Source of the DNA: Diphasiastrum complanatum
Taxonomy: Eukaryota > Streptophyta > Lycopodiopsida > Lycopodiales > Lycopodiaceae
DNA: 64,000 nucleotides
Direction: 5' to 3'
NCBI GenBank assembly: GCA_029204225.1
Contig: CM055100.1
Span: 55,113,597 to 55,177,596 of the forward strand
A program made the translations under genes and the position numbers. The notes beneath the pieces are model-generated. The model ran no database searches. It saw only the letters and a program-made list of their open reading frames with translations, and was not told the DNA's origin. Positions 53,471 through 64,000 of this stretch are shown piece after piece (position 1 is the first letter of the stretch; every line of letters starts with the position of its first letter).

Positions 53471-54339
53471 CTTGGCCAACAATATTAGCTATAGGTCTTT
53501 TGGGTGCCACGTGTCAATGTCCTATTGGCACGAGGTGACCCTTTGTTGTGGACCCGCGTCAGTGTGCACAATTGACAGTGTCGTTGGTCATGCGATTTAA
53601 CAATGAAGTTGAATATATCTTCAATGAGTTCAAGGAAGAAAAAAAAACACGCGAAATTCTATGATTAATTTTGAATGACGAAAACCTTGAAACCTAGATT
53701 TCATACTCAACCGTTTTCTCCAACAACATTTGAATCAAATTGTACATCTCTCTCAATTTCAATTCACAACAAGCTTGAACTCCATCCACCGATATAGCCA
53801 TAGATGTTGCTAAAGCATCCCTATTATTCACCGACCAGGCTACTACTAAGCACTCAATGATTCACTTGCTACTTTATCCCCATGCCATCTCCTTCATCCT
53901 CTTTTCAGCACTTTTAACAAATAATCACAATAGCTTATTGCTATCACAACAAAGTTGAAAACCAAATATTGCATGCCATCAAGAGAAAATTATGCCATAA
54001 TGCAAAATCCTTCGCCAATCCTTTACACTTGAGAGAGGTTTTTCATGTGACCTTTCACACTAGATTCACTGGTTGCTCAAGTTAACCATGATTTTATGAT
54101 TGCTTAACCTGTTGCACGAGTAACAAATGTGGCCTTAATATAATTTGACGACCGTTTCACCCCGATGCAAAGGCCGCTAAAAAAATCCGTTCCCCAATAC
54201 AAAAATGCTAGCTCCATCCATCCTCACATTATGTCGGCTTTCCAGTATTTTTTTAAGTGTAAAATGTTGGGCATGGCCTTGTTTTTGAAATGTCAATTTT
54301 CTTAGTTATTGTTGTTGTTGTCAAATATCACTTTTGGAG
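53471..54339. other. Unassigned region
   Basis: No coding, repeat or RNA feature recognised. Confidence 0.4.
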
Positions 54340-54560
54340 GCGTGCTACAACGACATATGCGAAATATGCGGTGGTGTCGCCACCACCGCCCACGGGCTGT
54401 CTGCCACATGGGGAGACATGGGGATGCACGTCCTGCTCCAACGGCTGCGCCGCCTCCTCCTGTTTTTCAAAACGCACGCCAAAAACAACGCTCTCTTCCT
54501 GACAGCGATGGGTTTTATCACAGCGTCCCTGCCCGTTAGATTTATGCCACGTTTCAGCAT
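54340..54560. other. Short GC-rich block of unknown nature
   Basis: About 220 bp clearly richer in GC and CpG than the surroundings, with overlapping open frames on both strands that are probably only a consequence of composition. It immediately precedes the telobox hairpins. It could be a fragment of a gene's first exon and promoter, but no protein family is recognised. Confidence 0.3.
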
Positions 54561-54622
54561 CGCCTTTCTCAAACATAAATCGCGAAATTTTAACGCTTTT
54601 AGGGCGGAACTTTTTTTGAATC

Positions 54623-54790
54623 GAAACCCTAAATTTGCTTTAGGGTTCTTATTTATCAATTGTATAACCTTGACTTCTTTGATTGTATTACAAATTCTTT
54701 TGACTGGAAACCCTAAATTGGTTTAGGGTTTTTATTTTATTTTTATGTTTGGATAATCTTGACTTCTCTAATTTTGTAATGCGTCCATCT
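54623..54790. repeat. Two-copy ~84-bp tandem repeat, each with an AAACCCTAAA/TTTAGGGTT hairpin
   Basis: Telobox motifs form inverted pairs: AAACCCTAAA at 54624-54633 with TTTAGGGTT at 54639-54647, and the same at 54708-54717 with 54722-54730. The downstream sequence (CTTGACTTCT...) is also repeated. Confidence 0.85.
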
Positions 54791-54814
54791 TTATAAAGAC
54801 ATTGTCTCGGTTTT

Positions 54815-55775
54815 ACAATGTGCTTATGGGACAAACAAGAAGCGTGTCACATGTGTATCCCAGTCGTTCATCAGCTCCACTAACATTTGTTGGTCTTTAG
54901 AGCCTCCGGCTTTTTAAAAAAACTCTAAATAAAACACGGACCAATTAATTAAAAAGGCACAAAACATGTATTGTATTTCACTTGGCACGCATTCTCTATC
55001 AATAGTCAATTTATCGGTATTCCCCCCTGACTCATTTGCTTTCCCATCGATTTCTAGAAATCTAAAACCCTAAATCTTGCCCACATCCCTGGCCTAGGCC
55101 CCAATTTCAAACTCCTTGTGTTATCTAACAAAAGTTGTGCATAGAACTTTAAAAACATCTCACGATTAGTTGAACATTTACTTATGGTATTATGGCACAA
55201 AACCATCCCAAAGGGTTGATGATAAGGGGGTTCGGTCAAAAGCCCTTAGTATCTTGACCCTTTAAAAAATATGAGTCTTGTTTTTCCATCAACACTTTAC
55301 ATGCCATCTTAACTTTATAGGCACATTTTCTCTTCGATTAGGATTTTCTTTTCTTTTTTTCATTTTCAATCACTATATTTTTTGTACCATTATTTGAATG
55401 CCAATTTGCAATAACCTTCATAAAGAGCTTATGCTCATTTATAATATGCTTATGGGACAAATGCAAGGCCCCCGTGTCATTTTTTGGAGGGTGATCACTC
55501 CAACTACCATTTGTTGGTCATTTCATATTAAGAATTTTGGAAAAGAAAAAAAACTGCGATTGCAAGGTGCATTGTCACTACTTTTTCCCTCAATTAATTT
55601 TGACTTTCAGATTGTGGTTTATAGTTCCTCAACAAATACGTGCACTTGATTTCTTTGAAAGGCGTCTTGTCAAAGAGGTCGAGTTGGTTCTAGGATTTGC
55701 TTATGGAACAAATGCATAGCCCACGTATTGTTTTTCATAGGGTATTTGACCCACCAATTAACACTTGATAGTCCC
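54815..55775. repeat. Three dispersed diverged copies of an ~85-bp sequence
   Basis: Copies at about 54818-54898, 55446-55522 and 55698-55772 share TGCTTATGGGACAAATGCA-like starts and ACCATTTGTTGGTC-like ends (the third is most diverged). Confidence 0.6.
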
Positions 55776-58260
55776 CACACATTAGGGTTTTTGAAAAGTT
55801 CTAATGAGCGACATCAAGGACCATGAATCGCGCGCTTCTCTCTATCAGAGGTTGCATTCTCATCCTCTCTACACAAAGCTAAGCTAAGCCATCACGAATG
55901 GATGGATGAGAGTATAATTTTATTCCAAGGTAAACCCACGTCCATAATTGTAGAACATCCTCCCACAAGACCCATTTTGTTTAGATTTGAGCCTCATACA
56001 TCCTCACACTCATGTGAGTACTCGAATCTAGATGGGCAAGGCGACAACCTAGGATCTAGTGACCCATCACTTTGGGTGGAGGTAAATGCCACCTTGAGTT
56101 GTGTGCCAGAGTAAGATGAGTTGCGTGCCAGAGGGAGGTGTAGGCCTAAATCCCTACCACGTCACCACCTATGTGAAGTTTGAACATGAGTGGGCCTGCT
56201 ATTTTAACACATTCAATTTGAACTTTGAGGCTTGTAGCCTTGTAGGAGGCTCTACACTAAGTAGAGAGCTCCCTCAAGGCATTTAACACAATCCTGGGCC
56301 CCATTATTGTGTGTCACAATTGCATATTAAAGTGTGCAAGAAAGTCATATATTTTGGCTACATGTCATAATAAGAAAGGCGCTTTCCAAGAAGATGAGTC
56401 CATAAAGGAAATGCAAAATGTCCATGAGATAAAGGTGTGTTCTCTTTGTACAAAGAAAATGCATAGTGTCAAATTTCAATCAAATAAAGATGTGTTCTAG
56501 TTGTACAAGTCAAAACTCAAGTTCAAGACTGCGTTTCTCCCAAGCTTAAATGCTATAGCAGGTCACCTTTACATCCATCTCAGTTGCAATACAAAGCTAC
56601 TTGGACATTAGTGCACAGAAACCTGCTTTGAATTATCCTCAAAAACCCTGCATTTTTCTAAGTCTCTCCGTTTTTTGAGGACTACTACTCATAAAAGGGT
56701 TTATTACGCCTCAATAAAAAATAGTCAAAATTTTTGATGATGTCAGTTTTTGAGAAATAATGCAGATTTCATTCCTTGCTTTGCTGATTTTCCTGAGCAC
56801 TGCTTGGACATGGTCATTTGTCTCCCAACAGCAGGCAGCTGGTCACTGCAGCCCATCAGAGGTCAGACTGTATGTATAACTGGGGGCATGACCCACAAAA
56901 TTCTGATCATGAGACACATCTACTCACACGATGCAAACCTCTTGGCTCCTTCACTGGTGCAACACAGAACCTCTACCCCTACTTTTGCCATGGATCTTTA
57001 TTTATTGCTTTTAATTGCCAAGCTTTTGTCTTGTGTTGCTTGACCCCATAGCAATGCAGCTTGGCACCGAAATTCCTTGCTTCATTTGCACTTTGAAGTT
57101 TGTTCACCTTTCCACATCCTGTTCAGCATTCTTTGGATTTTCTTACTCTTGATCTTGTAGTTATGCAGATTTGGAAGAGTATTTTATGCAGTTGTGTCAG
57201 CTCAGGCAGGCACCAAAAGGTAAACCTTGAGGACAGCACCAGCTTTGTCTCAGCAGATACTGACAAATGAATGAAAATCCATTTTACGATTTTGTCAATA
57301 TGTTTTGTCAGAGATTCTTGTCTCAAATTCTTCAATGCACCAGACAATCGACACCCTTCCAAGAGACTCTCTCAAACTTATATAATGATCTCATGTCAGG
57401 AGTTTGACCTTTAGGCTTGAACACAGAAAACATACAAATTCAAGTGTTTCATCCCTTTTCAGCGGTATGTGAAGCTGCCTTCCCAAACCCAGGTCACATT
57501 TAGGTGATAAAACACAATAGCAGGCCAAATCTCGCCCCACTGGAAAGTTCCACTGCTGTTTGAGCTGCTTAGAGGGTAGTTTTCTATCTTGTTCTTGTAA
57601 TTGTCGGGTGGTAATTTCGAAAATAAACTTCATGGTTAGCTGTAAGAAATTCCGGATGCTTATCCAAGGAGTCTACTATTCTTGACTGTCAGAAAGTTAA
57701 TGGAGCTAAGAAATTGGTCTGATCCTTTTGAGTTTAAGTCAATGGTCAGAAAAACTGCTTTCAGCTGGAGGTGGGCATTTATTCTACCTCCATGATATAA
57801 TTGTTTTTCTTTCTGAGGTTCATCAAAACTGTTGCTTTGTTCTTCTTGAAAATGGTACAATTCAATTAAGCCAATGAAGCCACATTTATTGATGATGCAA
57901 CTGATTTGGTAGTCTAGCAGCTTCGTCTGTGTGTGACAGGAAGACCTGCCTGGATCTTAGACTTGAGCTTCGCAGCCTTGAAGGCAACTGTTTCCTCCTT
58001 TTAGAGTCCTCCCCGTTTCTAATCTAGAAGAAAGCTGCAAAATATGATCATAATATCTAACCAATAACCGGTTTTAGCAGGTTGGAAGTGATTTTAGTGT
58101 ACAGAGTATAAAGCATACGGATTGGCAAGATCTTCATTCGGGAGAAATTGTAAGCGATTGAGTCTGTGCTGAATTGGCATAGATCCACTCGATGGTGGTA
58201 GATCACTTGAACTAGGATGTGTGCAGGACACAAATTCTTTGGATTATGTAGCTGTTTGTA
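55776..58260. other. Region upstream of the bHLH gene, nothing else recognised
   Basis: Contains no identifiable protein family. The last few hundred bases are expected to hold the promoter and 5' UTR of the bHLH gene; possible non-coding exons cannot be located from sequence alone. A short imperfect duplication (GTGTGCCAGAG/GCGTGCCAGAG) lies at about 56100 and 56125. Confidence 0.4.
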
Positions 58261-61200
58261 ATGGCTGCTGGAACTCATTTGTCATGGTCAGACGAATGGA
58301 TTTCTTTCTGTCAGACCCAGTTAACATCAGATCCTCCATGCAGCTCTAAGCCTCTTGATAGGAAACCACTTCAACCACACACTTTTGCTCCTGCAAACTC
58401 TTCCTTCTCTGTGGCTTCTTCATTTGTTGGTGACACATATTTCACTGGGGATCAAGCTGCAACTAAAAGCTCTGTGACAGAAAACTGCAAGCCTGCATTA
58501 TCAATTTTGCCTTGGAAGGCCAGTAGCACCGGCACAGACCCGCGGTTTTTGGCTTCGGATGAGATCAAGAACAATCTTGTCTTTGGTCATTCAGCTCAGA
58601 CTTCTTCGTCTCAACAAGAGTGCTTTCCTGGAAGTTTGATTCAAAATTTGGAAAACAGTAACGATTGCACTTCCATGTCAACTGCAATGAACCCATCTCT
58701 TGCATATGTTGAAGGTATGGAAAATCTTGCTGTTGCTGAAAGAGCGACAATTGGAGAGCTTATTGAAAGACTAAGAAATAATCTGCACAGCAGTGCATTA
58801 TCTGTATCTCATCCTATGTGTCTGACAAGCTTGGGAATGGATGAAACTCCCAATATCAGTACTGGGTTCTGTTCCTTGGAAGCCTCAGACTACATGGGCT
58901 CAGCAGTGGATGCTTCAAGACGCACCTTTCCAATTCAGGAACTCCCTGTACCGGATTCCCAACGGTTAAAGCCATCTACCTCTGTCAATGCTTTAGCAGA
59001 ACCTTTCTCAAGATCACATGCCTGCAAGATTGAGGATGTATCTTATGTTGAGTCACAGATATCCTTGAATAAGGGGGATATCCACTCTGGTATATTACTG
59101 CCTAACGACACAAACAGAATCAGTGGCTATGCTTCCACACACAAACATGCCCAGGGTGCATTGTCAGATTATACTCCTGTGTATACTTCTCCTGAAGAAA
59201 CTGAATCAAATACCAGGGGCGGGCCTGCAGACTCCTCAAACTCCAAGCCATTGGTCAGTCTTGAAGCCTCTGTTTCTGTTCATCCTGTTGATGACAGCAT
59301 TCTCAAGAAGCAGAAGGTGTTACATGAGGTGAATCTTCCTAATATACTGCAGGAAGCTAGTACTTTCAAGAGACAAGACCTAAAGGTACTATTCCTGTTC
59401 ACCTTCTGAATACAAGGTTGAATTCAATCACTCCTCTTGCTTACTTTTGCCTAAGTGTTGGGTTAGCTTCTGCTGCAATTAGAAGAATTTTCATCATTGC
59501 CAAGGTTTTATATCAGATATGTCTAACTTTTCATGTGAAGGATGCCTTTCCAAGGTGTACAAACAAGCATGCCATATGAAAAACAATTCATTAGTTTGTT
59601 TTGACTGCAAGAATACAAAAATTGACCCATAGTAACAAAGAATCTTGACTTTCTTTCAAAAATATGAATGTTTCCCTTGTTTTTTTGGTCAAAATTTTGA
59701 GAAAAAGTTTTCTGTTTTTCGAATAATTTTGCTATATAGAACAATTCAAACTTGGACCGCTTTGTCTACTGTTAATACGTTTCAGTCACATAAAAATTGT
59801 GCTTCTTATATAGAGCTCTTTTCTAGGTGTAGTAGTGTTTTGATTTTTTGTTAATATAGTCTTCTGCTGCTTGCAATTTCAGACTTTGCAGACAAGTGCA
59901 ATTGGAGAGCCTTTAGTAAAAAAAACCAGAGTTACTGATTCCAGGGTGTCTGAGGCAAGAACAAAGGCACAGAGAAGGAAAAGTGAAAACTTGCAAAATG
60001 CAGTCATTGAATCAATGAAAGGCACATCAAAGACTCATGAGCCACCAAAACAAGATTACATCCATGTGAGAGCAAGACGAGGCCAAGCGACCGATAGTCA
60101 TAGTCTAGCTGAAAGGGTGAGGATTCAAGACTAATGAACATATCTAGATCTATATTCTAATTAGCAAATAAAATGCTCTCTGCCAGTGCAACAAGAATTG
60201 TAATAGAAGTGCTCAGATTTACTCACATTATAGCAAATATGTTGTCAACCTATTGTCCTTATATCCATATCATCTGCTTTGTTGAAAAAGTTCATTATTA
60301 CACACAATAATACAGCAGAAAATTTTCAAAGAAAAGGCTACAGTTCCTTTGTCGTTGCATTTTCAAATTTTGAGATTTTTTTCAAAAAGTTAGTGAACTG
60401 ATTGGGGTGATGGTTTTGGGACAGGCTCGCCGTGAAAAAATTAGCGAACGCATGAAGTTTTTGCAGGACCTTGTCCCAGGTTGTAATAAGGTAATTTTGT
60501 GTATTGTTTGCCTGTCTACACAAGCCTGCTAGATGGAGTTACAGCTTGATTTTTTATCACTTTCTTTTCAGATTACTGGCAAGGCTTTGATGCTTGATGA
60601 GATAATCAACTATGTTCAATCCCTTCAATATCAAGTTGAGGTTTGTTGGAACCATTTTCCCTTTCTCAATGTATAAGGTGGCTTTGTAAGTATACTAACA
60701 AACTACAAAAGTGGTTTTCTTCATCTCTACACCCAAGGGGAAGATCTAGACCTATATACAGCTGCACCAAATTTTGCTTCAGTAGCTTTATGTCTATTGC
60801 CATTTGCCACTATGGCTGATCAACATTTTTATATACAAATTGCAGTTTTTGTCAATGAAACTAGCAGCTTTCACTTCAAGGCGTGATCCCAACCTCGATA
60901 TTGTAGCAATGAAACAGGTTGTGTGTCTTGTATTGAAATTTAAATGACTACTTAATACTGGCTGTGAATAAATCCAGATTTGTCTGGTGTTTACCAGCAA
61001 GTGCGCAAAGCATTAGGATCTGCGATCTAGGCTTGACTTAGTCTTCCATGGTTTTTGGGCTTCAGTTTTCAGAGGCACTTGTGTACCCAAGTGATGCACC
61101 TCAACATGCAAATCAGAAAGCACAGCTACATAGAATATATCGACATGTATTTCAAGATTTGAGATCTCCCAGTTACGTGCCACAATCAAACCTCGGAAGA

Positions 61201-61640
61201 GAATGCAATCTGCTAGGACATGGCTGCCAATATCCTGATGCATTTACTGAGGTAATTTACTGTTTCACAGAAAAGATACAATATTGCCATGATGCCATCT
61301 TGGCTGATGTGTTTTCAGATTTACTATGTTTTGCACTCTCAAAAAGAGAGATGATGAATTAAGTACCAACATAAAAATTTCCTCTCTTTCTTGGTTATAC
61401 TACAGAACTTGAGGTTGAGATATGTTTAGAGGAGTCTATGCCTATCATCTTTGACAACCCATCTGCATCAGTTTGGAAATGCATTTGTATGCACTGATCC
61501 AATTGAGGAAAACCATGTGATCTCATTGGAAAAGAGTCTCTGTTCAAAGTTCATTCTGGAATAATAACTTCAAAAGCCTAAAAATAAGTGTGTTTTTGCT
61601 GCAGATCAATCACCGATTGGACATAAACTTTGAACTCTGA
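58261..61640 (+). CDS. bHLH transcription factor (subgroup XII, CIB/bHLH62-78-like), seven exons
   Basis: Exons inferred from GT/AG sites with phase 0 throughout: 58261-59385, 59883-60116, 60425-60490, 60572-60640, 60846-60917, 61066-61251 and 61605-61640, about 595 residues. Exon 1 (375 codons) is a Ser-rich, poorly conserved N-terminal region. Exon 2 ends with [18 protein letters not shown]. Exon 3 gives [20 protein letters not shown], exon 4 [20 protein letters not shown], and exon 5 FLSMKLAAF. The basic region has His, Glu and Arg at positions 5, 9 and 13, the signature of G-box (CACGTG) binders. Relatives act in light, brassinosteroid and growth control and dimerise with other bHLH proteins; the role here is inferred from family. 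The 22-24-codon exons and their borders match the usual intron pattern of this subgroup. The last 11-codon exon is the least certain part. Confidence 0.88.
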
Positions 61641-62519
61641 TTTTGTTGTATTGTGATCTAGCAAAGCTGATCGACAATACAGACCAGAATGGTCCTGATA
61701 CGACAGTGCATGATTGTTTGAATGTTAGGTTGGGATGTTGCCACAACTGGTCAGAAGTTGGCACGTCATGAAGCATTGAATATATCAAATATCCATATTA
61801 TAAGTTATATTAAGTTAAAAGTGCAGTCTTTACTGCATGAAATCTTTGTAACAATATTAAACTCTTAGATATTGATCATGTCCTGGAGTTTAAAAGAGAC
61901 AATGATAAATGCAAACATGAAAAGCTTATAGTCTCCAAATTTTTTCTTTTTCTTTTTCTATGGAGCTTACAATATAGATTAGTCCAGGAAGGTTTTCTCA
62001 TATAACTGCAATGCAATGCTGCATATAAACAAAGCTTATATCAACAACCTGAACATGTGTGACATCTTGTGGCCAACAAGAAATGGGGAAGATTGAAACT
62101 CCCAGACACATTCTTAGAATAGAAAAATTTGGAAGCAAAGTTCCATCATTGTAATAGTATGTGTCATTAATTGGCGTTGAACCTCATAAAACATACAAGA
62201 GGTAATGTCCTTCAAACATTGAGATACAATTTGTATACATTATGTGCATTATATTAGCAACATTGGCACTACAAACTATGATAGCATATCGATGTTCAAT
62301 GAAATTATAATGTTGCTTGATGATGGAAATCACTATTAGTCAAAATTTGCGACCTTTCTAACGGCTACAAAAGTGTAGCAATTTTTACACAGTTTGAGTA
62401 GCCATTATTCAATGCTTATCCAGCATGATGTGTATTTTGGATGTAGCTTTGCAAAAATAAAAAGTGATATTGTGAATGGTGTGAAAGAAAATGGAAAACA
62501 TTGATATACTTTGATTGAT
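61641..62519. other. 3' flank of the bHLH gene
   Basis: Probable 3' UTR followed by AT-rich DNA without recognisable features. Confidence 0.4.
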
Positions 62520-62741
62520 CTATGACCTCCAAGGGATTGCACAAACACATTACGACACAATGTTAGACGAGCACTTGCAACATAGCATGAAAGATGAGAT
62601 TACCAACACAAATAGAAGAACCCTAATATGGATCTTGAGAACAACTATGGATTTGATCCAAAATGCATTTGAAGTAGTCCTAGTAGCTTCATGATTCCTA
62701 CAAATGTATAGAACAATACATCCGCAATCTAGCTTAATCTC

Positions 62742-62838
<97 letters not shown>

Positions 62839-63060
62839 GAAATCCCAAGGGCGCTCTGATAAGCTAAAGAGCTCTCAATTATTCAATGTAAAATATGTGC
62901 AAACACCACCTATTTATAGTAGCGAGGCTTTCCTAATATCAAATCTTGGTCACAGACTCAATATGAAAATCAATCCTTTTCCTTGATCAAGATAAATGGT
63001 AATGAGACAATCTATCCTTTATTCAAGCTCGAAATGATATGGAAATGAATTTAGTAAAAA
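62520..63060 (-). repeat. LTR-like sequence resembling the family X LTRs
   Basis: Has a long GA tract and a minus-strand CTATAAATA box (62911-62919), like 51401-52165. No adjacent family X coding remnant is seen, so it may be a solo LTR. Confidence 0.35.
62744..62835. repeat. (GA)n microsatellite
   Basis: Pure GA run of about 92 bp. Confidence 0.97.
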
Positions 63061-63389
63061 AAAACTAAGATGCATATGATGATATTTCAAACTTAAGCAG
63101 TCAAGTGTGTTTAAAATCAATATGTTAGATGAGTTTGAGGATGAGCTAGATGAAAGAAGTGAAAATGGAAATGAGACTTGCTTATACTTTTAAAGAAACA
63201 TTATAAGAAATTTACAATTGTTATTAGATCTAAACTCAAATGAGTGTAGCGACTTGTATGATGACAAAAATGAGTCATTATTTGATGACCCAATAATCAC
63301 AAAAAGGAGTCCTAAATGCATTGAAATAGAGAGCATTTGTATTGAGCAATTGTATTAAAAACATAGATGTATATTGTAGTGTTTGATCT
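63061..63389. other. Unassigned region
   Basis: AT-rich; a broken acidic frame around 63120-63350 is not recognisable. Confidence 0.3.
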
Positions 63390-63915
63390 CTCTTTATCCC
63401 TCTCACGGAAACAAAATATGCAAATCTAATTCAGAATTGAAATTTAAATGAAAACACCTAAATCTTATGATCGTGTCCTTTTTTAGAATGTCATCTCATA
63501 TTGTTTCCCTATGGTGTATAGGTCTTGCCTATCAAGGTGAAATCAATGCCTTGTCTTTAACTTGAATAGAGTAAGGGCCACACCCCTTCTTAGGACTGAG
63601 ACTTTTTATTCATACTGCTCATTCCTTTCATGCTTGCATTTAATTTCTAAAATAACAATACAACGTCTACAACAATAATCATAAGCACAAGTTCTAGTAG
63701 TCAATTTCTCTTGATATATCATATGAAAACAAAGTATGCAAATTTGATTGCGAGTTGAATGTTTGGATTGAAACACCCAAACCTTATTGTTGTGTACTAT
63801 TTCAAAATGTCAACTCATATTCCCTCCCTTCGATGTGTAGGTCCTTTTTATCAAGGAAAAATTAACATCTTGTCTTTAACAAGAGAAAAGTAGGGGCTAC
63901 ACCACTTTCTATGCT
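63390..63915. repeat. Diverged direct repeat of about 200 bp, period about 320 bp
   Basis: The segment at about 63395-63595 recurs at about 63712-63915. Shared phrases include AAACAAA(A/G)TATGCAAAT, TGTCA(A/T)CTCATATT and AACATCTTGTCTTTAAC against AATGCCTTGTCTTTAAC. Confidence 0.75.
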
Positions 63916-64000
63916 GGGGAAGGGCTAGAGGAGCAGTTCCCTCGGTGCGTGCACTACTGATAACTAAGTAGGTGAACACAATGATAAGAGCTAGATACAT

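Noticed and set aside
54328-54726. Four overlapping open frames in the GC-rich block
   Set aside because: All frames are open because stop codons are rare at this composition; none shows a motif or codon-level conservation that I can judge.
58261-61640. Idea that this bHLH factor controls the G-box promoters of the H3 element
   Set aside because: The HER residues predict G-box binding, but so do dozens of plant bHLH and bZIP proteins; proximity in the window is no evidence.

Overview
The window looks like a stretch of a large, transposon-rich seed-plant nuclear genome. Three host loci have plant-type architecture: a PLS-class pentatricopeptide repeat (PPR) gene, a GH5 hydrolase and a multi-exon bHLH factor. 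They sit in tens of kilobases of nested, decayed Ty1/copia, Ty3/gypsy, hAT, MULE and unclassified elements, with long (GA)n tracts. The style of the PPR repeats and the element load make a gymnosperm my best guess; this is an inference.

Layout. 1-2.2 kb: 3' part of a PPR gene whose E region is broken by a one-base frameshift. 2.9-3.4 kb: a short hAT-like element with a perfect 8-bp target duplication. 4.9-5.5 kb: MULE/SWIM remnant. 5.9-12 kb: remnants of two unclassified retroelement-associated families (called X and Y here) and a gypsy element lacking its RT. 13.5-16.4 kb: an intact endoglycoceramidase-like GH5 gene with a hairpin-forming minisatellite just downstream. 17.6-19.5 kb: a SINE-like insertion and a copia LTR fragment. 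20.3-28.7 kb: more X and Y copies and a gypsy RT/RNase H scrap. 28.8-43.4 kb: two tandem, degenerate copies (A and B) of one large element. 43.9-51.4 kb: a copia element nested in another copia, with matching target duplications. 51.4-53.5 kb: a small LTR-flanked family X unit. 54-58 kb: mostly unassigned DNA with telobox hairpins. 58.26-61.64 kb: a seven-exon bHLH gene. 62-64 kb: LTR-like and repeat DNA.

The most striking content is the A/B element. Each copy has a convergent pair of genes (an unidentified plus-strand gene against a minus-strand gene), then a G-box-rich bidirectional promoter, then an unidentified plus-strand gene facing a minus-strand gene with features of a DDE-type transposase. 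The minus-strand gene of the first pair encodes a histone H3 domain (start M-A-R-T-K, complete alpha-N to alpha-3 fold), a basic/acidic linker and, after introns whose phases match in both copies, a C-terminal domain with the His-Trp and Gln-x5-Cys signatures of Ulp1/C48 cysteine peptidases. Both copies are broken, at different places. A mobile-element gene joining histone H3 to a Ulp1-like protease is, to my knowledge, not a described architecture, and is the main candidate here for a new biological system.

Apart from the three host loci, nearly all protein-coding signal belongs to mobile elements, and almost all of it is inactivated by stops, frameshifts or deletions.
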